Origin: Myotis daubentonii
Lineage: Eukaryota; Chordata; Mammalia; Chiroptera; Vespertilionidae
Length of the DNA: 64,000 bases
Assembly (NCBI RefSeq): GCF_963259705.1
Contig: NC_081850.1
Coordinates: 36,317,892 to 36,381,891 of the forward strand
Direction: 5' to 3'
Below the pieces are notes generated by a model. It was not told the origin of the DNA, ran no database searches, and was given only the letters and a program-made list of their open reading frames with translations. A program made the translations under genes and the position numbers. Below are positions 1 to 11,820 of the stretch, piece after piece; positions within the stretch are counted from its first letter, which is position 1; the number at the start of each line of letters is the position of its first letter.

Positions 1-2115
1 TCACCCGTGCAACGCCAGCAATAACAAAAGAAATCCCAATTTTAATGCAGATGTTGTGGACACTCATTGCTTCCTTGCCTGCTGGCACAGAAACTGAGAT
101 CTGATATCATTTTTTTCTTTGCTTAGAAATAGCTAAATTGATTTGTCTCCAAAGTGGCACACATGGAAAGAAGGGGGAAAAGTGAAGTGAGGGGAGTTTC
201 TCTTTCTCTTGTGTGTAGTTTTAGAGCATTTCTTTCTGCTCCAACTTCGTTTCACTAGTAGTAGGGTAGTAATGTGAAAAGACTACTCAAAATTAGGGTC
301 ATTTTGGAGGCCAGGTATATTTTTAAAACTAAGTCCCTCCCACCCCACCTTAAGAGAGAAGACACAGAGGGAAGAAATCAGGACACCATCTTCTGAGAGC
401 TACTGCACTGTCATCGTGACCTAGTTCAATATCTGAACCCCTACACCAAACGTTTCAGGCCAACCTGCTGACTAGGACTACAAATTACAAAGCACAACTG
501 CCAGATTCCAACAGACTTATTCCCTGACCCAGGTTCAGTGGCAACAACACATGATGCTGATGAAAACAGTATCTAAATAAATAACACAATTTTAAAAAAA
601 AACACAGAGGCCAATAGAAAAGAAAGCAGCCTCCTGGTACACTGACATGTGGCCACAGGCCAGACACAATCGTGACGGCAATGGCAGAGGCCCCTGCTCT
701 CCCCATGAGTCAGATCTGGAAGCCAAAGCTCAGCTGATGAAAGATGTCAGTTAACCAATGGCTCCTCTCCGTGGCACCAACCAGAATTTAAGAGGAGCTG
801 CCTGTCATCGTCTTTGCAGCCAAGGCCTACTGTCAGCAGCTCCATTCAGCTGCAAGTAGCAGCCTACTGGACACCTTAGGACAACAACAGCAGGAAGCAC
901 ACGTGGCAATGGACCAATGCCGACAAGAGAGTTCCTCACTAAGGGAGCATCCCCGATATTTTCAACATAAATAAACTATGTTTTTACAGAAAATAGTCAG
1001 GTTAATGTTTTGTAAAAAGCAAAATCGCCCATATCTTTGCCACCTTTGCATGTTTACATAGGTCTTTCAAGAATTCATTCCCATAAAAATATGAATGTAT
1101 ATGCATTTTATAAAAATGGAATCATAGCACATACATGTATACTGTGCTACAACTTGTTTTTCAGACTTAGTCATACATAATATTCTATAGTACTTTTTAA
1201 AATCTCAAATCTCCTATTTTGGCACATTCATGGTATTTCTAACTTTTTTCTCTCTTAAAATGCAGGGCATTAAATTCTGGAATGACATATACACAAAATA
1301 TCACACCATGATAAACATCTTTGACCACATATCTTTTAAATGAGCATCTTTTTTCTAAATTTTTCTTTAAAACATTTCAAGAGGTAAATTCTAAGTCTAT
1401 GAACATTTTTAAAGTTACTGAGACTTATCCCCAACCCATAATGCATTCTTCGTCCAGGGAAGCCGGATGCTGAGCATGGTGGCATGCAGAATGCCCAAAA
1501 TTGGATATTATGTAGCATGCAAATCCCAACTGCCAAGAAGGCAATGGGAAACAAATTGGAAGACTTTCTAAAGCATTAAGGTGATTATTGCTTAGTACCC
1601 AAAGAACTTTCAGCAATTTCATATAAAATATTTCTTTATGTCAGACCCATAATCACCTTTTCAAAATTGTGCCATGGAGAGTCGTTGATGTGCGCTCGGT
1701 GTGCAGGGCATAAATCTTTCAGATGCACTGCAACCTGCAGGGCCTCCCTCCCACCGGAGCGGGGCTACTCCAGGACCAGCCAGGGCAGCTGAAAAGCATA
1801 TGTTTTGGTATTCCACTCTCACCTCCTTTCCCGCTGCCACTCCTCCCCTAGCTTCCTTCCACCTTTGGGCTTGCACATTTCTCCTTGATAAATGCTTTCA
1901 GAGAACTATTTTACAAGATGCTTACCTATGCAAATCTGTCTTTCAAAACCGTTAGCCACAATCACGCCTAAACCTCACAAAAGACTATATTCAATGGATG
2001 CCAAATGGGAAGGTCCAATGACCAAAGGTGAGTGCTGACACAGAGCCCAGAGCCTTTCTGGCCTGAGTCATTTGTCCAGAGGCGTGGAATGCAGTTGCCT
2101 TGATGTCCAATTGAA

Positions 2116-2116
<1 letters not shown>
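1..2116. other. Unique sequence, no gene recognised
   Basis: No exon, RNA gene or young repeat can be named here. Around 1010-1330 the text resembles a very degraded dispersed mammalian repeat, probably LINE-derived (an AT-rich run with a phrase like 'aaaatggaatcatagc'), but this cannot be assigned to a family by eye. The open frames present are under 90 codons and show no domain. Confidence 0.5.

Positions 2117-2171
<55 letters not shown>
2117..2171. repeat. (CA)n microsatellite
   Basis: An uninterrupted run of alternating C and A of about 55 bases. It produces a spurious poly-Cys/Val frame on the minus strand. Such a run is likely length-polymorphic. Confidence 0.97.
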
Positions 2172-2173
<2 letters not shown>

Positions 2174-3084
2174 CCAGGTAGAAGCTCAATCAGGCAAGGG
2201 TCATTCTCCAAGAAGTTGGCATAAAAGATGACATATGAGAGGAGCCTTTCTCACAGTCCTAGAGTGTTCCATCATCAGGCTGAACACCTCTTACTCTAGA
2301 AAGAAAAATGTAATCTAAGTATAAACAGCTTTCCAAGCCTTGCACTGAGGATTCTGGCTCCTCCAAAAGCTGCCAAGTCTCCCCATTCATGTTTCCCGGA
2401 GTTCTCTGCATTCAGACAGGCTTGGCTGCCCTCACCTATGTGAGCACACTGGGCTACCCAACCCCTGGCTTGTCTGCCTGCTGCATTTGCTGACACTGCA
2501 CATGAAATAGCTGTGCTAGTATTCCCACTGTGGTCTCATAGCCAATGCCAAGTGACCTACAAGCACCTGAAATACATCCTGAGACCTGGCATGGGAGGAC
2601 TTCTTAACGTCCATGTCTATGGGGAACCTGGAGTATTTGAGGAAGGTCCTCGAGCTTTGGCTGGTGCCTATGTTCATTCTGAGTTCATTGTGGTCCTCAG
2701 ATGTCAGAGCCCAGAGGCAGCTACTGGGGGTGGGGAAAGCTGGTAAGACTTATAAAGGACCGTAGCTGTGTTATGGCAGCTGTACAAAGCTAGCCCTTCT
2801 GCGGAAGTCAGGAGGTAGGCAGGTCTGGGAACTCCGGAGGCTGCTTAAAGAAAATACTCTTCACCCCTGGTGAGTGGGTATCTTTCTTCAGCCAGACTCT
2901 CAGAAGGGGTGAATGCTTTTATCTCTGCTTAGCAGCTCCAGAGTGATGACAAGTTTATCAGTGAGATACCCACACTCAGAACAGTCTCGGTTTAGTCTCA
3001 ATCCCTAGGCACCATCTCCTGATAGCCCAAACCCATTGATGGGTAGACAGCAGTTGCTGCAGGCAGCCCGACAGAGTGACATCA
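2172..3084. other. Unique sequence, nothing recognised
   Basis: Moderate GC content and no recognisable repeat. A 77-codon frame at 2513-2746 (+) has no detectable domain and no convincing splice context. Confidence 0.45.
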
Positions 3085-3310
3085 ATAACAGCGCACTTCT
3101 TGTAAATACAATTGTACCCACTTTACTTAGTCCTCCCTAAGCCTTTATGAAGTTTTATTACTCCTCCTTTTATAGATGACAGTCCTGTGGCTCAGGGAGG
3201 TTACATTTATTGCCCAGGTCACATAGCTAGTAAGTGGCAGAGTAGGGTTTGAACCCAGATCTGTCTGACTCAGAAGCACCTGCTCTTAACCTCTGCACCA
3301 GGCATACACC
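3085..3310 (-). mobile_element. MIR SINE fragment (antisense)
   Basis: The plus strand reads as the complement of the MIR core and tail. It has a 'tttatagatgac' region corresponding to the 'cctcatctgtaaa' part of MIR, then 'gtcacatagctagtaagtgg' (core), then 'tttgaacccagatctgtctg' and 'tgctcttaacctctgcacca' (tRNA-like head). MIR is an ancient mammalian tRNA-derived SINE mobilised by L2. Divergence is high, as expected for its age. Confidence 0.85.
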
Positions 3311-3559
3311 TGTCTGCTAACTCAGAACTGAACACCAGGGCATGTGCTACTAAGAAGGGAAGATGGTGCATTGTTCACACTTCTTTCCCATCAGCAGCTA
3401 CCCAGGTCCTATCTCCAAATGGTTTACTGGACCATGTCATTTAAATGCTGCCCCAAACCCACATGGCCACCCAATCTTGCCCCGGACAAAATCAGCCTCT
3501 TTCATCCAAACCATTTCCTTCTTCAGTTCTGACCACGGAACCACCATTATCCACAGCAA

Positions 3560-4470
3560 CCAGGTGTGAAACTACATCATATCTATCTAACCCTTCTTCC
3601 TCACCTCTAAGCAGTCTGATAAATCCTGTATTTCCTCTTTCAAATGGTTCTTCATGGCAGATGATCATTGCCTCCTTATTCTAACTGCCTTGCAGGTGTG
3701 GCCCCTGCCTCCAGCCCCTCAAATCTATCCTAAATACCACTTCCAGACTAGACTTCCTTCAGCAGCTCTTCTGCCATCTCACACCTTCCCCTAGACCAGT
3801 GATGGCGAACCTATGACACGCGTGTCAGAGGTGACATGCGAACTCATTTTTTTGGTTGATTTTTCTTTATTAAATGGCATTTAAATATATAAAATAAATA
3901 TCAAAAATATAAATCTTTGTTTTGCTATGGTTGCAAATATCAAAAAATTTCTATATGTGAAACGGCACCAGAGTTAAGTTAGGGTTTTTCAAAATGCTGA
4001 CACGCAAGCTCAAAAGGCTCGCGATCACTGCCCTAGACCCACAATTTCAAGGCTAAATTCCTTTGCCTGGATACCAGGACCCCCTATAACTAGCCCCATC
4101 CTACCTTTTAATACTCAAAGACACCCTTTGTTCTACCAAATGAGACCACCTCTGCCAATCCCTTCACCAACAAGATCCACCCGTCAGTCTGTACTAGTCC
4201 AATTCAAAGCACTGTTCAAGCACCAGGGTGTCTCACTTCCTCCATGAAACCTTTTCTTTCTCCAACCACAATTGCCCCAACTTTTCTCTGATCAGGACTT
4301 CTGGTCTACTTGGCACAATTTAGCATTTACATATTTCCTCATATTCTTCACTAATTTCTTTCTAAATAAACCTTGGTCTTCTCCTCCCAACTGGAGAGTT
4401 CTTGAAAACCAGAACTCTATCTTTTATTTCTCAATACATACTAATGAAATTATTAATAACCCTGCTTTCT
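3560..4470 (+). mobile_element. L2 LINE fragment, split by a hAT element
   Basis: Two blocks resemble the sense strand of the L2 3' half. One precedes 3789; the other follows 4039 and includes text like 'ttcctttgcctggatacc' and 'agccccatcctacc', then a 'tcctccatgaaacc' phrase matching the L2 'caggaagcc' region. The short frames read from it are degenerate. The hAT element at 3797-4030 interrupts it and is therefore younger. Confidence 0.6.
3797..4030 (+). mobile_element. Non-autonomous hAT transposon with perfect TSD
   Basis: A 234-bp element begins 'cagtgatggcgaacct' and ends with the imperfect inverse 'aggctcgcgatcactg'. Both flanks carry the identical 8-bp direct repeat ccctagac (3789-3796 and 4031-4038). 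An 8-bp target duplication and CAGTG termini are diagnostic of the hAT superfamily. The interior is AT-rich with no transposase frame, so it would need a transposase in trans. Bat genomes are known for young non-autonomous hATs. The intact duplication argues for relative youth. Confidence 0.92.
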
Positions 4471-5732
4471 CATGATTACACAAATTTTATATTATAATAG
4501 AGAACCCAGTGTATAGGTCTCAGTCAACACAGCCACTTCTAAATTAACTATAATGGAGTCAAGACAATTTTCCTGAATCAAGAGGCTTGTCTTGGCTTTT
4601 TATTAAACAAATTGTGGCCTTTGGTTGACTGTAAGTTTCAGTGAACCAGTTGAGGGACACTGACACTGCAAAAGCCAAGCCAAGGCAATCTGGGCCTGTG
4701 CCATGAGAAGTTTGATGCTCAGATCATGAATATAGGTCCCAAAACAGTCTGCACTGAGCAGGGCAGATTCTGACTGATGCATGCAACTCTGAATGCCCTG
4801 TTCAAATTCGGTGTACTACATGGTCAAGCTATTGATCGTCCATAGGAGTGGGATAAAACCAAGGAAGAGATATAGAAATGATTACAAATGAAAAGCCACT
4901 GAAGGAATATGTATGTTTAAAAGACCATCCAATAGACATGACATTGTAGCATAGACAAGGAGTCATTCTATGTTCCTCCATAGGGCAGAACCACTAGGTG
5001 AAAATTTTAAGCAAGGGGTACAAAAGATCCTAGTTTAATACATGTATTAAGGCTTCATATTAATAGTAACTCCCCTATCATTAAAAGTGTCTAGGTGGAC
5101 ATGAAATGGCTATGTCCAGAATGGTTTGGGAAGGATTCCCACACTGAGCAGTAGCTGCAATGAGATGGTCCACTAAAGGCCCTGCCATCTGCTTTCCTGC
5201 TTTTTTTTGTGGATGTTGAGGAGGTCCTGGATTTCTCTTGCCTCCTAAGAATGCAACAGCCATTTAGTTCCAATATTCACAGACCACACTCCTTTGTTTT
5301 CTGAAGCAGCTATAAGAAGAGTAGAAAACCCAAATGCCTATAGGCAGGTAATTAATTGTCTGCACCAGATTGAGAATAAAACAGTAGAGAGTCCTGGGTA
5401 GAACTAATAAGTCTAGGCACTGCTCAAATGTATTCAAATTCCATTTATTTTTAAACATTCTACCAGGCAAATCAGAATAACCAGTTTGCAACCCCTGAAA
5501 TAATCACATTACAGAAATAAAGTAGTGAAGTATTTTTAGGGCTCCATGATTAAGTAATTTTGGAAAATTATATACACTATACATATATTCTTGGAATTTT
5601 ACAATTGACATTCACATGCTAATAGCACCAACAATATATTAATTTGCTTTAGGCTGGTACATATGACCATAAAACCTCTGGCCTTTGAAACACACATCTA
5701 ATAACCAAAGGTCCAGCCTTTTTATGAATTCA
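4471..5732. other. Unique sequence, nothing recognised
   Basis: Repeat-poor. Overlapping 60-75 codon minus frames around 5081-5491 have no domain and overlap each other in different phases, so they are treated as chance. Confidence 0.45.
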
Positions 5733-6050
5733 CTAGAGGCCCGGTGCACAAAAATTTGTGCACTCGGCAGGGGGCGGGTCCCTCAGCCCGGCCTGTGCCC
5801 TCTCGCAGTCTGGGACCCCTCAGAGGATGACCACCTGCTGGCTTAGGCCTGCTGGCAATCAGACATCCCTCTGGCAGCCCGGCAGCCCTCAGGGGATGTC
5901 CACTTGCCAGCGGAGAGCAGACCTAAGCTGCAGTTGGACATCCTTAGCGCTGCTGAGGAGGCAGGAGAGGCTCCCACCACCACCGCTGTACTGGCAGCTA
6001 TCAGCCTGGCTTGTGGCTGAGCAGAGCTCCCCCATGTGGGAGCACACTGA

Positions 6051-6094
6051 CCACCAGGGGGCAGCTCCTGCATTGAGCGTCTGCCCCATGGTGG
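6051..6094. promoter_or_regulatory. Paired CTCF-core-like motifs inside Helitron A
   Basis: The plus strand at 6051-6065 reads 'ccaccagggggcagc', which fits the published CTCF core CCASYAGRKGGCRSY at every position. About 15 bases on, 6080-6094 is a near match on the minus strand, so the two face each other. They form the arms of an inverted repeat. Binding is inferred from the motif only. Confidence 0.5.
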
Positions 6095-6253
6095 TCAGTG
6101 TGTGTCATAGTGACCAGTCATTCCCAGTCCTTCTGTTGTTAGGATCAGTTTGCATATTACTCTTTTACTGTATAGGATAGAGGCCTGGTGCATGGGTGGG
6201 GGCCGGCTGGTTTGCCCTGAAGGGTGTTCCGGATCAGGGTGGGGGTTCCGCTT

Positions 6254-6470
6254 GGGTGCCTGGCCAGCCTGGGTGAGGGGCTGATGGCTGTTTGCAGCTG
6301 GTCACACCCCCTTCAGGGTGGGGGTCCCCACTGGAGTGCCTGGCCAGCCTGGATGAGGGGCTGATGGCTATTTTCAGGCCTCCCGCACCCCCTTTAGGGT
6401 GGGGGTCCCCACTGGGGTGCCTGGACAGTCTCGATGAGGGGCTGAGGGCTGTTTTCAGGCTGGCCAAGCC
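6254..6470. repeat. 79-82 bp minisatellite in Helitron A
   Basis: Three imperfect copies of a GC-rich unit start near 6254, 6333 and 6415, each with 'tgcctggccagcctgg' or a close variant. The same unit recurs in Helitron B (five or more copies) and Helitron C (about two). Confidence 0.85.
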
Positions 6471-6834
6471 AGCAACGGAAGTTCCCAGCCTCTCCTTTTT
6501 TTCTTTTTTTTTATTCTGGGATTTATTTACCTTCTATAATTGAAACTTTGTTGCTGCTCCAGCTCCGAGGCCAGGGCCTGCTGAAAGCAGGTATCTGGGG
6601 TTTGTTTAGCTTCTATAATTGCAACTTTGTTGCTTAGAGTGGAGCTCAGAGCCCAGCCGCAGCAGGGAGGAAGCTTGGCTTCCTCCATCACTGGAGCAAG
6701 CAAGCCTCCTTCTCGCTTCAGTGGTGTGGCTGCCGGCTGCCATCTTGGTTGGGTTAATTTGCATAGTGCCCTGATTAGACAATGGGAAGCATAGCGGAGG
6801 TATGGTCAATTACCATGTTTGTCTATTATTAGAT

Positions 6835-8014
6835 TTTGGGAACACATTCTTTTTGCAGTTTCCAATTTTCTTTCTCAAAATAGTCACTCTTAATACCCAT
6901 TTTTACTTTCAAAAAAACAAGGATTTGAAGCAAATGCTAAACGGGTCGAAGAAATGCATTTCTCTAGAGATTATAAACCTCAACCTCCTCTCTTCACTAG
7001 ATATTTTCCTTCCCAAATCCACTGCAAATTTTCAAACCCAGCGTTGGTATCCATATCTTCATCCTGGTTCAATAGTACTGAAGTCTTACCAGTACACATG
7101 CTCAGTCTATCTGGTCACCTCTTCTGCACTACTGAATATCTATGACACAGTTCCACTTTCCTAGGCCATTTTCATACCTCTCTAGGTCAAATTATCCCAA
7201 CCATTGTTCTACAAGTTGTAAAGGACAAAATGGTAATATAAGACACATACCCCTGAGCTTATGGAGCTTACCTCATACTGGAGGATACAGATCTACATTG
7301 ATGTGGGAGTAACAGAGGTTAGAATTCACGAACAAACTCTGTGCCTGATAGGTGATCTGAGAGGTCTCCCTTCATCTTGACATTGACTTTCTGCATTGTA
7401 TTTTCAGTGGAATAACTTAGAGGAATGATCATTATGATCCCAAGGCAACAACCACCTCAGGGTGAGTAAGGGGCATATCAGACCTCTAAGCATCAATGAT
7501 ATGGTTCAACCTGGACTGCCTGAGCCTAACTAGAGAAATGTGGAAGGTTTGCTTTCCTTTGGATCTCATTAAATAGGTTCCTCAATTTCACCCAAAACTT
7601 GCTTTGCTTCAGTAAGAACTCAAGGGAAAACAGCTTATCTAATGACATCATCTAGAAATCAACTGTGGACTAATTAGCTGGGAATTTTAAGTTTGGCGCA
7701 GTTTGGATAGAATTTGGGTTATCCAGATTTAGTTTGGTGCAGTCCTTATTTAGGTCAGCCTATGAGACTTCCAGTGTTTGGAGTGTGATTTTGGGAATGA
7801 TGAAGGTTTATATAGGTGAGGGAAGGCTCATTCATGAGTTACAAGTATAGAGAACATCTGGCCCCTAACATTGACCCTGCTCAGGGAGAATTGCCCTTCA
7901 GTGTACCAAGATGCAATAAATGGTCCTGCAGTTCCCCATCACTGGGACCACTGGGAAACAGATTGGCAGGAAGTCAAGAACAAAAACACCAGGGACTGGT
8001 CACTTCACTTGGAA
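6835..8014. other. Unique sequence, nothing recognised
   Basis: AT-rich. A 120-codon plus frame at 6802-7164 starts inside the Helitron boundary, has no domain and no codon character, and is judged a chance frame. Confidence 0.45.
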
Positions 8015-8235
8015 CAATTATTAACATTTGAAAGGTTCTACTATATATTGTTTATGAAGTAGTATGACATGTACTATTTAATTCTCACGAGTTTCCTTTG
8101 AGCTAGGATCACTATCTCTTTTTTACAGAGAAACCATAGCTCAGACACAGAGGTAAATGGTTTTCCCAAGGTCCCATATTACAGAAGTGGCAGAACCAGG
8201 GCCCAAACATGGATCTTCCTGAATCCAAATTCTAT
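8015..8235 (-). mobile_element. MIR SINE fragment (antisense)
   Basis: The block 'ttttacagagaaaccatagc', then 'tttcccaaggtcccatatta' and 'agaagtggcagaaccaggg', follows the complement of the MIR core. It is preceded by the AT-rich MIR 3' part ('ttaattctcacgag'). Confidence 0.75.
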
Positions 8236-8298
8236 GTTTGTTTCCTCCTCTGAGCACTTGATGGTAGCAATGAAGTCCAGTCAAAAATTAAAGATGAG

Positions 8299-8535
8299 CA
8301 CTGGCCAGTGTGGTTCAGTTGATTGATCATCATCCAGTACACCGTAATGTGGTGGGTTCAATTCCTGGTCAGGACACATGCCCAGGTTGTGGGTTCAATC
8401 CCTGGTCAGGGTGCATGCAGGAGGCAACCGGTCAATGTTTCATTCTCACAACGATGTTTCTCTCTCACACTCGCTCTCTCTCTCTCTTTAAAAAAAATCA
8501 ATAAAAAGCAAATCCTTGGGTGAGGATTAAGAAAA
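8299..8535 (+). mobile_element. Ves-type SINE (older subtype with GA-rich tail)
   Basis: A tRNA-derived bat SINE. The tRNA-like head carries an A-box region and a B-box ('gggttcaatcc'), then 'caggaggcaaccggtcaatg', a pyrimidine-rich block and 'aaaatcaataaaaagcaaatc'. It keeps the tail 'ccttgggtgaggattaag' seen also in the copy at 43954. Imperfect flanking repeats (about 'aaattaaagatga' and 'aaattaaaggtga') mark the insertion. It has no coding capacity and was moved by L1. Confidence 0.88.
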
Positions 8536-8720
8536 AAAATTAAAGGTGAAAACACAGCAAGTTTTCTGTGCTCACTAAGTCACTTCAATAAGTGGCATTC
8601 CAATGTCAGCAAGCAGAAGAAAGCTCACTCATGACTTATGCAGTCCTCCGGGTCTGCCCCACTCTATGACATCCCTGTCCCCAGGAAGTAAACCCACCAT
8701 TTCAAAATCACATGGGTGTG

Positions 8721-8931
8721 GCCCTAGCCAGTGGATAGAGCATCAGCCTGCAGACTAAAGTGTCCTGGGTTCAATTCCGGTCAAGGGAACATACCCAGAT
8801 TGTGGGCTTGATCCCCAGTGGAGGGCGTGCAGGAGGCAGCCTATCAATGATTCTCTCTCATCGTTGATGTTTCTACCTCTCTCTCTCCCTCTCCCTTCCT
8901 CTCTGAAATCAATAAAAATATATATATTTTA
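8721..8931 (+). mobile_element. Ves SINE
   Basis: It starts 'gccctagccagtggatagag', contains the B-box 'gggttcaattcc', and ends in a TC-rich block followed by 'gaaatcaataaaaata'. The flanking direct repeats at 8704-8720 and 8932-8948 differ at one base in 17 (aaaatcacat[g/a]ggtgtg), which fixes both ends. The tRNA-like head is shortened relative to the copy at 34801. Confidence 0.93.
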
Positions 8932-8948
8932 AAAATCACATAGGTGTG

Positions 8949-9245
8949 TTACATCCAGAGAGTGAAATACTATCTAGCCAGATGGGAAAGAGTTGGGGAG
9001 GAGGGTGAAAAAAGGTGAATGGATTAAGAATCAGAAATTAGTAGTTATAAAAACAATCATGGGGATATAAAGTAAAGTATAGAAAATATAGTCAATAATA
9101 TTATGATAACTATGTATGATGCCAGGTGGGTACTAGACTTACCAGGGGAATCATTTCATAAGTTACATAAATATCTAACCACTATGCTCTGTGCCTGAAA
9201 TTAATATAGTTTTGAATGTTAACTGTAATTGAAAAATAAAACATT
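8949..9245 (+). mobile_element. Old L1 3' UTR fragment
   Basis: It contains the L1M-type 3' UTR phrases 'atatagtcaataatattatg', 'ggtgggtactagacttacc', 'gcctgaaattaatatag' and a terminal 'aaaataaaaca' A-rich end. The same block occurs at 58080-58275. Only the 3' UTR is present. Confidence 0.7.
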
Positions 9246-9254
9246 TTTTAAAAA

Positions 9255-9735
9255 GAAATGAGCTATCAAGCCATGAAAAGACGTGGTAGAATCTTAAATG
9301 CTTATTACTAAGGGAAAGAAGCCAATCTGAAAAGGCTGCATATTATTTTGTTCCATTCTGGAAAAGGTAAAACTATGGAGATGGTGAAAAGATCAGCGGT
9401 TGCTAGGGTTTGGGGGTTGGGGAAGATATAGGCAGAGCACGGAGGATTTTTAGGGCAGTGAAACTATTCTGTGTGCTACTAAAATGATGGATACATATCA
9501 TTATACATTTGTTAAAATCCACAGAATGGCCAACACTAAAAGTGAAGCCTAATGTAAACTATGGACTTTAGGTGTCAAAGCAGGTTCCTTCATTGTAACA
9601 AATGTGCCACTCTGGTGGGGAATGTTAATAGTGGGGGAAATGAGTATGCAGGGGCAGAGGGTATAATGTAAATCTCTATACCTTACTCTCAATTTTGTCA
9701 TAACCTAAAACTGTCCAAAAAATATTTTGTAAAGT
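9255..9735 (+). mobile_element. Old L1 3' end fragment
   Basis: The region reads like the end of an ancient L1: 'ggaaaaggtaaaactatgga', 'agatcagcggttgctaggg', and a final 'cataacctaaaactgtcc' before an A/T-rich end. No ORF2 frame survives. It is distinct in subfamily from the fragment immediately upstream. Confidence 0.7.
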
Positions 9736-9739
9736 AGCT

Positions 9740-10309
9740 TCACATACCCAAGTTGTTCCAAAGAAATTTTACAAGTATCCTGTGATGCACCTGTGCATCA
9801 TTTTTTAAATTTAAATTAATTAAAAATAAATAAAATTTCAAATTCAAAACAAAAACCATATGGAAATCACCATCAACCCTCATCCTCATTTGTTTCTAAG
9901 TACAGGCTCCTTGCAGTCCCATCTTCCCAGAGGCAATAGACCATTCTGAGAATCTGTTACCTAGATTTGGAAAGTCTTTCCAACACCCATGCAAAAGAGA
10001 TTTGTTGCAGTTGGAACATTACCCCAATATGGAACCATTCAAGGGTCCATGTTCCCCCTTCACAGCATCACCCCAAGCCCCAATATTAGCAGAAGACTGT
10101 GGAACTGTCTTAGGGAAGTGGAAGCACATTGCCAGTTGTATGAGTCATCCTGGTGCAGCCAACATCTGCTTCTCCCACCAGAAAATGGACTCTTCTTCCC
10201 CTCCCTCCTCATCCACTCCCGGAAAACACCTCCTAATGATTGTGGATGGTGCCCATGAGAGGAGGAGGAGGGAAAGAGTCACCTTCCGGACCGGCAAGCA
10301 ATCTGTTCA
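9740..10309. other. Unique sequence, no gene recognised
   Basis: Two overlapping plus frames (9989-10258, 10002-10331) of 89 and 109 codons lie in different phases with no domain. Neither has a supporting splice or promoter signal that I can see. Confidence 0.4.
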
Positions 10310-10620
10310 CACCTGGCAGCGTGAGCTTTGATTATCCTTGACTCAGGTTGTATTAACTACAGATGTCTTTAATTTTCACAAAGGAAAGGAGCTTTTGTCT
10401 GGAATAAATGATACAGATAAATTAGAGGGGGAAGGGAAAGAGTCAAAGGTGTCCCCCCGCTACTTTTCATCTGTGGCGATCAGGGCGCTCTAATCTATTG
10501 TACAAATGTCTGCACACAGCATGCCAACACTTGCTTGTAAACTCACAGGAGAAATATCACCTGGAGACAATGAATAATGTCTGTTTCATGCCTTTCGCCC
10601 CTAATATACTTTTTGTTTTG
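10310..10620. other. Candidate conserved non-coding segment
   Basis: Repeat-free and of balanced composition, with clustered factor-like words: 'tctttaattt', 'ggaataaatga', 'tcaaaggtg' (TCF/nuclear receptor-like), 'tgtttcatgcct'. It resembles the texture of mammalian conserved non-coding elements. No alignment is available, so this is only a prompt for comparison. Confidence 0.2.
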
Positions 10621-11379
10621 AAGGCATCATATGGATTAAGTTAGTAACACCCATCCTCACATTTTCAAACCACTATCTCCCCCTAAATCATCTCTCTTTG
10701 GAACTTGACAGGTTATCACACCTTGTCTCATTTCATGCTGCAGCTTCCCATGAGCAGATTAGTATTGCTTCACAAATCACAGGCTCTTTTCCTGAGTGAA
10801 ACACCTTCAAAATTATAGCAACTTTCCCCAAGGGGTATTAAAATTATTTTTTTCCAGAGTCTGTGGTGTTCCACCAAGGAGCTTCATTGTTCTGTAGAGC
10901 CCCGCCTTGGATCATCTCCTTGGCTAAGGGTATTATCATAAAACAGCCAGAGGGAAATTTGCCAAACCTGTGATAACTTCATTTCCCTGTTTAACAAGGT
11001 GTCCCCCAGGCAGGGCTCCAGGCAGCCTCAGCCTTGTGAGCCTTCAGAGGGGCAGGCAATGCCTGGAGCTGCTCTCCCAAGTCCAAGGTGAAGAAAGACA
11101 GGAAACAGATCATCAGCATCATCCTAGTGGTTCTCTGGTTACGAAGTTCAAGCACAACTGCTTGTGATTTGCCAACTCATTCCAAACCATGGTTAAACCA
11201 AATACAACCATATGCACCAGTTTGTGTAAATGGACACCATAGAAGAGTCAAAGAATTTGACCACTTCCCCCAAGAGCTCCTATGATAGATTTTGTATTTG
11301 TAATGGTCTTATGTTGCTTCTTCCTATCAATATCCATTCCTTCGTGTCCGGCTATTAGCACCTCAGTTTTCCCAGGGCA
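10621..11379. other. Unique sequence, nothing recognised
   Basis: No named repeat. The 65-codon frames near 10970-11285 overlap in two phases and show no family resemblance. Confidence 0.4.
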
Positions 11380-11815
11380 GATTATGTCTTAGTTGACACA
11401 ATTTGAGTAGAGCCCACCCCAAGGTCCTAGTACTCAAGGTGAATATTTGGCCAGGCCTACCTAGGAGAGGAATCCATCACCCAAGCCATAGTGATTGGTT
11501 CAGTGACAGACATGTGATCCATGTCCAAGAACTTCTTCAGGAACGATGAGGTGTTCCCTTTCCACAAGGAATGGTAAGCTGGTAATGTAAGTATGGATCT
11601 GCTGGTGGACATCTTGCCACCAGGGTTAGGGGTAGGGGAGATCCTGTGGAAGAATGATGCCACTGAAGAAGAAAGCACTGTCAAAAGTGAGAGACATACA
11701 TAACATTGTCTGACACTGGATCCAACCATGCCTGAATCACTGCTCATTTTCATCATGAAAATGAATAAATTTCCTTTCTTACTTACAACAGTTTTAACTA
11801 GGTTTCTCTCCTGAA
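11380..11815 (+). mobile_element. ERVL-MaLR (MLT1-like) LTR, degraded
   Basis: The order of phrases follows an old mammalian MaLR LTR: 'tagtgattggttcagtgaca', 'acatgtgatccatgtcc', 'tggtaagctggtaatgtaag', 'tctgctggtggacatctt', 'ggatccaaccatgcctga', 'atgaataaatttcc' (polyadenylation zone) and 'tttctctcctg'. It is a solitary LTR with no internal retroviral sequence alongside. The ends are blurred by age. Confidence 0.6.
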
Positions 11816-11820
11816 AACAA

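Larger units (their letters stand above)
5733..6834 (-). mobile_element. Composite Helitron A (two head-to-tail units)
   Basis: On the plus strand it opens with ctag (the complement of the 3' CTAG terminus) and the hairpin 'gtgcacaaaaatttgtgcac', preceded by host A. At 6157-6177 a Helitron 5' end (complement of 'tcctatacagtaaaagagt') appears. It is followed at once by 'tagaggcctggtgcatggg', a second and internal 3' end that lacks the G of CTAG. The second unit ends near 6834 with the complement of a '..taataaaag' type 5' end, diverged at its last bases. No Rep/helicase frame is present, so it is non-autonomous. The same internal junction recurs at 42337 and 47651. Confidence 0.88.
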
